Below, in pieces: positions 34,538 through 45,734 of a stretch of DNA of 64,000 nt (its first letter is position 1; each line of letters opens with the position of its first letter). Both the position numbers and the translations under genes were made by a program. The stretch is taken from assembly GCA_016858145.1 (NCBI GenBank), contig JAEHOE010000172.1, forward strand, positions 124,001 to 188,000, given 5' to 3'. The notes under the pieces are model-generated. The model had not been told where the DNA came from, ran no database searches, and worked only from the letters and a program-made list of their open reading frames with translations. This DNA comes from Edaphochlamys debaryana (lineage: Eukaryota > Chlorophyta > Chlorophyceae > Chlamydomonadales).

Positions 34538-37500
34538 ATGTTAACTTGCCTGCTGCTTCTAGCGGGACTCAGCGTTGCTCACGCCAGGTGGGACAAGGGC
34601 ATCAACCCGGCTGTCGGACGTCCTCCCGCTTGGACACGCCCGACCCCCTCGCTACCCCTTCCCTTTGCTTCCAGCAACACCACAACGCTGTGCACTGAGG
34701 ATGTTGGCGGGATTCTGGCGTCAGGGTCCATTGCACAGACGGTATGTGGCAGTATGTGGACTTCCTAAACCGTCAGGGGGCCTCGTGCGCCGCTGCCGCT
34801 GGGGCAGCCCCCGAGGGGCCCAGACGATGACGGCCCTCGCAAGCAGCCTTCATCAACCTTGGCTGCAAGCGGCAATGTTGATGGGCCTAACTCACAATCA
34901 ACTAATGCCCCGTAGGCCAACGCCTCCGTGCCGCGGCTCCCCATCAGCTGCGACCTGCGCCCCTGTCTGCCTGCGCTCCTGACCCTCGCCCGGGATGCCT
35001 CCCGCGGGGCCATCCGGACGCCAGCAGCTGCCAGGCAGCTGCAGGCGACGGTGGACGTGGATGCGGGTCTGGGGGCTGCGGCGGGTGCCGTCAACGGCAG
35101 CGACAGTGGCGGCGGCAGCCCTACGCCGGGGCTCCTGGTGGTGGGGGCTGCGGAGCTGCCCCTGCTGCCCCTGGTGGGTCGGGTGGTGGGGGCAGGGAGT
35201 GGGCGGGGGGCGGGCCGAAGGTCGTTTGGGGGCATGCGTGGCGGCGTCTCTCGTTGCGGCTCGCGTTCTGGTCTGAAGTCTTGAGTGTAGAATGGAAGCG
35301 CGAGGTTGAGCAGAGCCAGGGCCCCCGCTGAACCCCCTGCGCGTGTCCTCCTCTCCGCCTCAGCTGCAAGCGGCGACGGCGGGTAACGCCACCGAACTAG
35401 CTGCCATAGAGTCTGTACTCGACGAGGACTCGCCCCTGCCTCCGTCGCTGCTGGCTCCGCCGCCCGGGTTCCCCGGAGGGCCCCCCGCCGCGCCCCTGCT
35501 GCTGCTCTACCGGCGGGACTGGTGGCCCGCCGCCGCGTCTCTGTCGGGCCGTGTCAGCTCCAGCGGTGCCCCGGCCTCGGCGCCTGAGCTCCCGGGCACG
35601 TGGCAGGAGCTGGCGGCTGTGGCGGCCGCCCTCGTGGGTCGGGACCTGGACGGAGACGGGGCGCCGGACCACCCGCTGTGCCTCGACCTCATGCCAGGTG
35701 CGCTAGGCAGGGAGGGTGCCGAAGATAGCGGGCGGTGCGAACACTTCCTTATCCGGCCCCAACCTCCCGCCCGCTCCCAGGCTGCAAGGGCTGGTCCCTT
35801 CTGGCAGCCGTGTGGGCCTCCCTGGCTCAGACGGAGGGCTCGACCCAGGGCTTCTGGCTCGCAGCAAACGACACAGCGGGAGCATCGAGGCTGGCAGCGC
35901 CGGGTGCGTGGGCCGGGGCTGGGATGGGTTGGCATGCAGCAATGCGGGACCTGGCTTGGGCTGAAGTTCCGTGCCGCTAGCACACGCTCCGCAGGGCCCC
36001 AGTTTCCTCCAGCCCCGGGCTCAATCCGCCCCTCCCTCGCAGACCCTGGCCCGCTGGCCTCGGCCCTCCGCCTCTACACCGCCCTCGCCTCGGCCAACGC
36101 CGCCCCCTTCACTCCCGGAGGCGTGGCCGTCTCCCGTAGCCGCCTCGGCACACCTCTTGCGGAGCTGCTTGCCGCCGGCGGTGCCGTCACGAACGCATCA
36201 GCCCCCGAGCCGCTGTGCGGTGCTGTGAACCCCCTCTTCGCGGCCGGACGGTGCCTCTTCACGGTGAGGCTCCCAGGGATGCCTGATCTGGTGGCAGTGG
36301 GAGCGAGGGTTTTCCTCGGTGGCAGTCAGCAGCAGCCATCAAGCTCGATCCCCCCTGCCCCCGCCTCCCACGGCCCCAGGTGGACTGGGCGCACGCGGTG
36401 CTGCGGCTGACGACGGCGGGGGCGCCAGGTGGGGTCCCGAGGGCCAGTCGGAGGCGGGCCATGCCAATTAGGGAGGTATTGCACGGCTCACTCACTCCTT
36501 TCCGCTCGCGGTCCTCCCCTCCATCCCCATGCAGCCGTGTCGGGCCGGCTGGGCGCGGCTCTGCTCCCAGCCAGGGTCCTCCCCTCCCCCAGCCCTGTGG
36601 GGCCCAGCCGTGCGCCCTTCGTGGGTGCCGCCAGCGACGCATGGCTGCTGACTGATCCGCACACGGACCTGCTGCGACTGGCTCGAGTGGATGAGTTCAC
36701 ACGGTGGGGCGGGCCTGCAGGGCTAAGAGGTCGAGGCACTGGTTCGAGGTTCCTTGCTCGAGCAGGACCGGCTTGTCCCTCACCACCCTCTGAAGCTGCG
36801 CCCTGCCCTTCATCCACCCTCCCTGCCGCTCCCTCCCGCTAGGCTGGCCGGTCTCGAGCTGGCCCTCAAGCCCTCCCTGCTGCTGGGCGGGCGGCCCGTG
36901 CTGCCCTCGACGGCGGGTTTTGGCCCCCGCGCGCCTGGCAACGGCACCGGGGCGGAGGCGGGGGCGCTCCCCCTTGTGCTCCTGGCCCCGCGGCTAGACC
37001 CCGACGCAGGCCCCGACGCACTTGCCGGCATGCAGCTGCAGCTGGGTCCCGCAGCGGCGAGCGGCAGCCTGCTGGGCCTGCACCCGGCGGACGCGGCGGC
37101 GGTTGTCAAGGCGGGACGTGGGAGGCGGGGCGGGGGCTGCGGTTGTGTCGCGGGCGACGGTGATTGGCGAGTGAAGTGGGTCGGGGCATGCTCGGCTGGG
37201 GCATGGAGGAGGGTGCTTGCTGATTGGGCAAGCTCCGTGGCAATCCCTTGTGGCCCCCTCAGCCCTGTGTTTTGGCCTCCCTGACGTGGCCCCCGCAGGC
37301 CTCCGCCTCGGCCCTGGCCCACCCCAACCGGGCCTACGACATCGCTCTGCCCGGGGGCGGCAGCTACAGGTGGGGCTGTTTGCAGGGTTGGGGTTGGGGG
37401 CGCCATCCCCCGCACGTACGGAGGCACTTGGCAGCCCTGGTTGTCAGCCGTCGCCCTCGCCCACCCGCTGTGTGGCGCGCAGGGCCGTCCTGGACCGTGC

Positions 37501-40500
37501 AGCTCTGGCGGCGCTGCGGGCGGTGGCGGAGGCAGGGGCCTCGGCCGCCACCGCCCCGGGCCCCGGAGAGCCGCCGCTGGGTGGTGTGGCGGCGGAGGCT
37601 GTTGCGAGGGCCGCGGCGACGGAGATGGGAACGCTGGCGGCGGGTGCGGGGGCTGGGGGCTGGGGGTGGGGGATGGGCAGGGGGTGATGGGCAGGGGGTG
37701 ATGGGCAGGGGGTGATGGGCATGGTAGGGCGCTGCGGTAGGGCGCCAGTCGCGGACCCATGCCCAGCCCCCGTCACCGTATCCAGCGTAAACCCTGTCCG
37801 CCTCCTTCATCATGTCCTCTCGCCCTTCAACCCTTCTCCCCCGCAGCCTTCCCCTATCCAAGCCTGCTCCTGCACCTCTACCTCGCCTCCCTCGGGGTCG
37901 AGCACGCACCCTACCCGGCCCCGTCCGCACCACCGGCAGAGCCTGCGGAGGTCGACGGCCCCTCTGCCCCGGCAGCCATGGAGCTGACCATTGGGCTGAC
38001 CCTGGGACTGGGCGTGGTCCCGGCTGTGGTGCTGATGTGGGTCGGCTGGAGGCAGTGGCGGCGCAGGCAGCTGGCGCGCAAGCGGGGCTGGGGCTGGGAC
38101 CCTCCCGGCGCCGGCCCCGGCACCACCCTGGCGCTGACGGACGTGCAGAACTCAACGCTGCTGTGGGAGCTGCTGGCGGCGGCGGTCATGGTGAGAGATG
38201 GGGTGGTTAAGGAGGTGCGGCAGATGAACCTGTGGGCGGATAAGGATGTGACATGTGCCTTCCTTGCATGTCTCGCCCCCCCCCAATCCCCGCAGGACCG
38301 CTGCCTCTCCATCCACCACGGCGTCATACGGGAGGTATGTTGCGTGCATGTGAACAGGGCCTCTCACTTCCCCCTGCCAAGTGCGCGGGGTTGCAAGGCG
38401 CCCACGACAAAACGGCCTCCGCCTGCCTACCCGCCCGTCCCCCGCCTCAGGCCATCTCCTCCCACCGCGGCACCGAGTGCTTCACTGAGGGGGATGCCTT
38501 TGCGGTGGCCTTCCACACACCCGAGGACGCGCTGGGCTTTGCGCTGGCGGTGCAGGTGAGGGGCCGGGGCACACAGGCAGGCAGGGACTCATTCCTACCT
38601 CCCTAGTCCCACACGGCCCTCCCTCTCCCCCCCTCCCCCCCCAGTCCGGCCTGCTGGATGCCGACTGGCCCACGGAGCTGCTGCATACCGAGGACGGAGG
38701 GGAGGTTTGGGCGAGGAGGAGGCCGCCGCCAGGGCCGCACGGCGCCCTGCTGCTCCACCCGGCCACCGAGGCCCCCGGGGCGGCCCTGGCAGTGACGCCC
38801 ACACTGGGTCCGGCCCTCCTGGGCTCCGCGGTGCACGCCCTGCCTGGCGGGTGCGGCGGGGCGGCTTTGGAACTGCTGGGGTGCGGGAGGTTCGCTAATT
38901 GCGATGCGGCCGGCCAACGGCTGGCGGCTAGAGTTCTGCCGTAACCCTGCCCCCGCCACTGCCGCGCAGAGAGCCCGACCCAGATCGCCCCAGCGGCCGC
39001 TCCTCCGCGCCCACACGCACCTCCCGCACCACACGCACCTCCCGCACCTCCCGAGCCTCGCAAGTCACCGTCTGGCCGCCCTCGCGGCCCTCGCCCGCCT
39101 CCGAGGCCCACGCCCCGCTGGGGTCCGACGGAGGCGCCCACAGCCGCAGCCCATGCGGCGGTGTCGCCTTGCACAGGACCGGGAGGCACGGGCTGCTGGG
39201 CAGCAGCGGAGCGCCTTGCTGGGGCGCGCGCCGGCCCTCCACGACGCTGGGCCTGGGGCTGGGGTCCCCAGTATCACCGACGTCGGGGCCCTTGGCGGAG
39301 CGCAGCCGGCACGCCTCGGGGCCAGAGGCCGGGTCCGGCGGTATCGCCTCGCACCGTAGCCTGCGCATCCTCCTGGCTTCGGGACACAACGGAGCCCTGC
39401 GGTCAGAGGCGGCGCTGGACGGCCCCGCCGGCAGGTCCTTCTCCCGGAGCTGCAGCCAGTTGTCCCCACAGGGCCCCATCCCCGGCCCTGGCCCGGCGGT
39501 GCCCGTGCGCCCCGCGGAGGTAGTCCTGTCCCCCGGCCGTCGCCTGAGCCGGATGGGCTCGTCGGTTGCCCGCAGAGTGCGGGGCGGCGGCGGCGTCGAA
39601 GCGGGCAGCGGCGGCAGCGGCGCCGGCTCGCCGCTGTACGGCAACCTGCCGCCGGCCGTCGAGGCCCGCAGCGGCGAGGGGGCTTCGCTGCCGCCGGCGC
39701 GCTGCAGCCTGGGTGGCGGCAGCGTGGGTGGGCTCGCGAGCGGCGTGGCGGCCTCGCCGCGGTCCGCCCTGGGCCGGCTCCTGACGCCGCCGGCGAGGGC
39801 CAGTCGGATGCTGGGCGCCAGCAGCGCGGCTGAGGGCGGGCGGCAGGGGTTGAGCTTGCTGGTTGAGAGTGGATGCGATGGAGGAGGGCCGATAGTCACA
39901 GGGGTGAGCGCCGAGCGGGGTTCACCCAGGCAGGCTTCGCTGCATCATAAAGCTCCCCTGAAAAGGGCCATCAGACATGGATTTACAGGGCTATTGCACG
40001 TCGTGCCCCTGCCTCACCAGTTCTAATCCCTCGCCCCCAACTCAGGATGCGGTCTTGGAGAGCGCTGCTGTCATCGCCACACCCGCCGCCGCACCCGGCA
40101 GCCCCGCACTCGGAGCGGACTTATACACCCTGGGCGCCCTGGGCGCAAGCTCCGACGGGGGTGCATCGGCGCGGGAGGGGCCGCAAGGCGGGCGGTGCGG
40201 GGCGCCGCAGCCACGCGCCGGACCGCCTCCCGCATCGCCCAGGCTCGATGTCGTCGGCGCGAGCACGAGCCACCTCCGAGCCCCCCTGGCGACACACGCC
40301 CAGCGCCGAGCCACCACGGAGGGCGTGGCCGGTTTGCGTCCCTCCCTGCTGGGGCCCCGAGAGGGCGGCGCCACCGCTGGTCAAAGGCCCCCACCCGTCA
40401 CGGAGCAGCCGGAGTGTGCTCTGGAGCCCGAGCCTGCAGGGCCCCAGCCCGGGCCGCTCGGGGGCGCGGGCCTTGCGCACCCGGTCTTGGCCTCGCCCTC

Positions 40501-43500
40501 GCCTGCGAGCCCCTTCCTGCGGGCTCACATCGTCGGCATGTACGGCATGTACGGCGACGGCACTAAAACCCGGGGTGCCGCTGAGCGGTAGGCTTCAGAC
40601 CCCCCCTGACGCTTTGCTGAGGGTTCAGTAGGCATACACCTTGACACGATCCTAGCCTAAACCCCCGACCCCTCGCCCCTCGCCCCCCGCATCATTACAG
40701 ACGCGCGCGCCGCGCCTCTGACGGCTACCTCCACAACCTGGGCGGCTCCTGGGGCTTCACCGCCGCCCCGGCAGCGGCAGCGCCGTCAATGGCGGATGGC
40801 GACCGGACCTCCCTGCCCAGCGCCCAGACGGTGTGGGCGGCGCAGCAGCAGCCGCAGCCGCACAGCGGCCGGGGGAGCACCGGGTACTGGGAGGGCGCGG
40901 GCGCGGGCGTGGGGTCGGCGAACACGGGGGGGCATGGCCCCATGCTGTCTGGCTCGGCGGGCACCCGCCTGACCGCGAGCGGGGGGCGGCCTCGCGGCGC
41001 CTTCATGCTGGGCCCCTCGGCGGGGCGGGTGGACAGCATGGGGCTGCTGAGCGATGGCCTGGCGGCGGCCATGGACGAGGTCTTCCTGGAGCAGGACGCC
41101 TGGCAGGTGGGTGCGGGGATGTGGGCGTGTTGGAGACAGTTGGGGGTTGCGGCTGGCCGTCAGAACCTGCGAGTCTGGCTGGGTCTGGACTTGCAAGCTT
41201 CTGGGCGCGCATCTTGACGCCCTGTCTGGCGCTGTCTAGGCTCGGGAGACCACTGGCGCCGCTCCAGCCCCGACCCATATGGGCATAAACTGCGCACTGC
41301 GAAGAGATGCACGACTTTGGGGCGCTCGGGGCGCTTGAGCCCCGACCCACATGACCTCCGGCCCGCCTTACACTCCACAACCGCGGCCCGCCTCGCGCAT
41401 ACCCTCGCAGGGCCTGGTGCCCTGGGACACCACGGGCCTGGACCGGCCCCCCAGCCTCGAGGACGGCGACGGCGTGCCCACACACCGCCCCCGCCGCCCC
41501 CACCGCCCGCCCGGCGGCCCGGGCTCCCACCCGCCCGGCTCCGCGGCCCCTGCCCCCAAGCCCTCCGCCCTCAAAGACAAGGACAAGGACAGTGAGAAGG
41601 ACAAGATGGTGATTCGTCGCAGCTCAACGCTCGTCGCCGCGCTCACGGGCTCCAGCCTGCTGCAGCCGCTGCGCCGACTCAACCGCAGCGACCGGCCCAT
41701 CCAGGGAGCCCCGCCGGCGGCCAGCAGCGCCGCCCGCGCCACCGCGCCACGCTCCCAGGCGGTTGAAGAGGCGGACGAGTACGGCATTCCCAACCACGGT
41801 ACGGACCTGGAGGCCCCACGCGCGGGCCGGCAGCGGACGTCCAACGGCACGCGCCAGGGCGGCGGCGGGGTGCGGCCGGGGAGCGGCGTGGTGTCATCAC
41901 GGTGGAGCGTGCGGTTGCTGGGGCTGGGCTGGGCCAGCCGGCGCCACAGCTCCACCGAGATCCCCAGCCCGGGCCGGGAGCGGGACCCACTGTCGGGGGC
42001 CGTATCCGTGTCGCTGGCGGCCCTGGCGCGGGCGGCCGTGGGGGACCGGTCCGTGGGGCGGCGGCACACGGACCGGTCCGGGGCACTCCACGACGACCGG
42101 TCGTTCGGCAGACCCGCCCCGGCCCCGGCCCTGGAGGGCCCGTTTGCTGGCAAGCACTGCCTGGGGGACGGCCCCACGCAGGGCTCCTCAGCGGGGGTCT
42201 GCCAGGCGCACTCGGGGTCGCCAGAGGAGGCCGTGGAGGTGGAGCAGGACCGCATCTCGCCCGCGGGCCCCGCCGCTGCGAGCGCCGCTGCCGACGAGGC
42301 GGCGGGCCCCGCGCCGCCCTCGCAGCCCGCGTCGCTCAACACCACGTCGCTGCCCACCATCGCCCTAGCGCAAGCGCCAGCTCGAGGTCCAGCGCCAGCT
42401 CGGGCGCCGCCACAGGCGCAGCCGCAGGCCCAGGCGGAGGCCATGCGGCCCTCAGGCACTGAAGAGCCCTCCAGCCACGGCCGGCCCAGCTGGGGCCGCG
42501 GGCTGCGGTGGCTGCTGTCGCCGCTGCACGCCGCCCACCTGGCGTCGTTCCGGGGCAGCATGCCGGCGCTGGCGGGTCCCGAGCCGCTACTAAGTGCAGG
42601 CTCTGGCCGCCGCCCCACCTGCAGCGCAACGGCCGGGGCGCCGCCGGCGCTTGGCCGGCCCAGCTTCAGAGGCGCCGGCCCTTCCTTTGCGCCCGCGCCT
42701 TCAGCCCACGCCCACGGCCATCGGCAGAGCGTGTTCGACGCACTCTGGATGGACGTGAACGCCGCCGCGGCCGCAGGCGCGGACTGGGCTGCCGCCGACA
42801 TCGGTATGGCCCCAGGGCCCGACATTGGTGGCAGCCCAGGCCCGGGCCCGGGCCCAGGAGTGGGCCCGTCGCCTGCCGTTGCGATGCCTGCGTTGGGGCT
42901 GCACAGTCCCTCCGTGGTTTGGCTCCGCGGCGCCACGCGATCCCTAGGTTCGCAGCTGGCAGCCCTGTTCGAGCGGCTGAGCGCGGAGGAGGCGGTAGCG
43001 CTGATGCAGAGAGGGGGACCAGGAAAGGGTGCGGAGGAGGGCCGGGCATCTCCGCGGGACGCCGGCGGTGGACCAGGGCAGGATGGGGAGCCGTTCCGAA
43101 TCTTCCGCGGCCTGCGCGTCCGGGTGGGCCTGCATTCGGGGCCCCAGGCGCACGAGGTGAGCCTGCCCGTGGGGTTCATGCTTGCTGTCTTTCATTCGCC
43201 ACGTCTGCTCAGTGTGCAGTTGATGTCGCCCCGCCGCCTTTGTGTGTCATGCCGTAAGGTTCCTTCGCCGCTGCACTGTGCCTGCCCCAGGTGACCAGGG
43301 CTCGCAGCGAGGGCGGCGCTGTCAGTCCGCGGGCTGCGGGCGGCGGCGGTGGGGCCGGTGTGGCGTTCCGCGGGGAGTTCCTTGCGGTGGCCAAGGAGGT
43401 CGGGGACTGCGCAATGGTGAGGAGGGCGGGGGCGAGCCTGCAGTAGGGCCCTAACTGAGCTGCTTGGGACACTTGACCACAGTTCTACATGACTGAACGA

Positions 43501-45055
43501 CGCATGCCCGCGGGCCCTGCCCCCCTGCCTTCCTCCTGCCCCCAGGGCGGCGTGGTGGTTCTGTCCGGCGCCTGCTTCCGCGCCCTCCAGCAGCGCCTGC
43601 GCTCCGGCAAGCCGCACCGGGGCTGCCCCCGGGACACTCTGCTGCTGCACCTGGGGGAGCACGTGCTCAAGCAGGCGCCAGGTGGGGGCAGGGGGGAGGC
43701 GATAGAGGGGCTTGCGCTGTGCTCAGCAGCCATTACAGAGCGCCAACTAGCGCTGAGCCTGACGTGTCCTTATGCCCTTCCTCTTTCCACGCCCCCAGAC
43801 CTGCAAGGCGCCTCCGAGCCCCCCGCCCGCGAGGTGTACACCGCCGTGTCCCCCGCCCTGCTGCCCCGCCTCGCGCTGCTGCCCTCCCCGCTCCGGAGCG
43901 TTCGCGAGGCCGTGCCGGGCTGCCTGGGCGCCGCCACGGGCCTCGTGACGCCCGTCTTCTGCTCCGTGCTGGGGGTGGAGGCGTTGCTCGCTTGGGAGCG
44001 GGTGGCCAGGGGAAGGCGGCTGCACGCAGCCCATGAGCACCACTCCCAACACAACCTGTACGCGCCCCCCTCACTGCTTCTCAAGGCATCGCCATCCCTG
44101 GCCAGAAACGTCCATCGGGCCAGCATGGACACGCCTCATGCGTGGGAGCTGGGGGAAGCTGGCGGGGCAGGAGGCTGGAACGAAGCCGCTGCCCCCGGCG
44201 TTGTCCGTCAGGCGCTGTCTCTGTTTGGCGGCATCGCCCAGCGCCTGGCCGCCTGTCACGGGGGCTACGTGGTGGCTTCGTCCGCGGACGGGGGGCACTG
44301 GGTGCTGGTGTTCGGCGCGCCTGAGCGGGCGGTGGCGTGGGGGCTGGACATGGTGGATGCCATGCTGGCCGCCGACTGGCCGCCGGGCTTCCTGGAGCAC
44401 GAGCTGACAGAAGAGGAGTGGGAAGGTGCGGTGAGGGGGGTGGCAGGGTGCACAGGCCTAGGGCTGGTGCAAGGGCACGCTTAACCATCCCACTCGGCCG
44501 CCGCCCCCCTCCCAGGCCCCGTTCTGGTCCGTCGCGGCATGCGGCTCCGCATCGGCATCGACTATGGACTGGCCATGGTGCGGCTGGTGCCCCGCACGGG
44601 CCGCCTGGACTACACGGGGAGGCCCATGAACCGGGCGGCGCGCATCTGCGCAAAGGCCAAGGCGGAGGGCGTGAGCGGAGCGGGGGGATAAGGGCGGCGG
44701 GAGGGCATAGGGACCTGCAGGAGCTGAGAGTAGTTCGGGGCAGCGATGTGGGTTGGTTTCCTTAAGGTCAAGTTGACAGACTGATGAAGGGCAGCGATGT
44801 GGGTCGGCTCTCACTGGTGTGGGTGCATGCTGGCCTTGCTCCCTTCCCTCCGCCCCGCAGGTCATGGTGAGCGGTGCCGCGTGGGAGGCCGCCGGCCCCT
44901 TCCTGTGCGAGCCCCGCCTGGTGGCGTGCTGCCTGGGCGAGGCGCTGCTCAAGGGAGTGCGGGGGCCCATAGAGCTGTGGCAGCTGCAGAGGGAGAGGGG
45001 CGCGGAGGAGCAGGAGGAGGAGGCTAGGAGCCAGAACGGCAACATGGGCAGTTGA
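34538..45055 (+). CDS. Receptor-type class III nucleotide cyclase, copy 3 (C1 and C2 domains)
   Basis: Twenty-four exons join in phase to 2,456 residues: 34538-34587, 34675-34741, 34916-35173, 35364-35697, 35781-35903, 36043-36263, 36380-36428, 36535-36703, 36843-37110, 37299-37369, 37483-37643, 37847-38190, 38296-38334, 38451-38555, 38645-38889, 38970-39903, 40046-40587, 40701-41106, 41411-43156, 43291-43416, 43546-43681, 43799-44425, 44516-44670, 44861-45055. MLTCLLLLAGLSVAHA is a clear signal peptide. The transmembrane helix (about residues 634-656, LTIGLTLGLGVVPAVVLMWV) is followed by RRRQLARKRGWGWDPPGAG and then the C1 motif LTDVQNSTLLWE. C1 resumes at FRGLRVRVGLHSG (about 2025). The domain layout matches copy 2, 835 bases upstream in the same orientation. 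The intron after 37110 appears to use a GC donor. Exon sizes 2, 4-8, 10, 13 and 14 are identical to copy 2. Confidence 0.88.
37677..37720. repeat. 14-base tandem repeat in a copy 3 intron
   Basis: Three units of about GATGGGCAGGGGGT lie in the intron between exons 11 and 12 of copy 3. Confidence 0.85.
38645..43080 (+). other. Large insert inside C1 of cyclase copy 3
   Basis: About 1,250 residues of mostly low-complexity sequence interrupt C1 between WPTELLHTEDGGEVW and FRGLRVRVGLHSG. Islands shared with copies 1 and/or 2 are QVTVWPPS, SLPSAQTVWA, GLLSDGLAAAMDE, GLVPWDTTG, LLQPLRRLNRS, DRSVGRR (copy 1), ALWMDVNAAAAAGADWAAA and WLRGATRSLGSQLAALFERL. Between the islands alignment is poor, although the exon number is kept. 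Confidence 0.75.
43799..45055 (+). other. C2 cyclase domain, copy 3
   Basis: Nearly identical to C2 of copy 2 except for a divergent loop after WERVARGRRL. It has VFCSVLGVEALLAWE (first metal Asp replaced by Ser), SSADGGHWVLVF, and LDYTGRPMNRAARI (transition-state Asn and Arg kept). The protein ends in RSQNGNMGS. Confidence 0.75.
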
Positions 45056-45255
45056 ACGGCCAGGGAGATGCGGGATACCGGTAGCAACCCCGGGCCAGAG
45101 GGCAGTGATGGTTGAGACGCTGGCGTCGGCAAATTTACGGGCCAATTCGCTTTGCGACCAGCGTACTTGGGGCGATGCGTCCCGGCCAGAGGTCTACCCC
45201 CCTGGAGGGTGCCCTCATGCACTCTCTTGCATTGCACGATTGCTTTTTACCCCTG

Positions 45256-45274
45256 CCCCCCCCCCCCCCCCCCC
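45256..45274. repeat. Homopolymer of 19 C
   Basis: Uninterrupted C run in the 3' flank of cyclase copy 3; length may be inexact in the assembly. Confidence 0.95.
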
Positions 45275-45729
45275 ATGCCCATTCCTGGGGCTGGGGTGCT
45301 GGGCGTTCAGCGCGGGACAGTGCACTCCCGACTGACAAGAGGATTGTGCACCTGATAGGACCTGACATACGAATGGAATGCGAATGGCCTAACAACGGTT
45401 GTGGCCTGAGTGTGGCCCTGGCCAGAGGGAAGGGCCGGGAGGTGTGCGGGGTGCTTCTACTGACCGCTGCCAAGTGGGACGTCAGACGGGTTCTGGTGTG
45501 GAAGCAGGGCGCGGATTTTCACTTGGCGTCACACCTAGTTTTCTTATCCCTGTCGCTTGTGTTTGAGAGCAGTGAAACTTAGGCATGGGCCATCCATTCG
45601 GCACCTACGGCACATTTCACGACGGAAGCCGCAAGACTGTCCCTTTTTGCCCTGAGGCCTAGGCACCAGACCTCAGCAAATCCACTTAACCTCTTGCGAC
45701 TTCGCACGCCCACGCGCAGGCGCTCAAGC

Positions 45730-45734
45730 TGTAA
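45730..45734 (+). terminator. Candidate TGTAA polyadenylation signal of cyclase copy 3
   Basis: It is about 675 bases after the stop codon at 45055; no nearer TGTAA was noticed. Confidence 0.4.
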
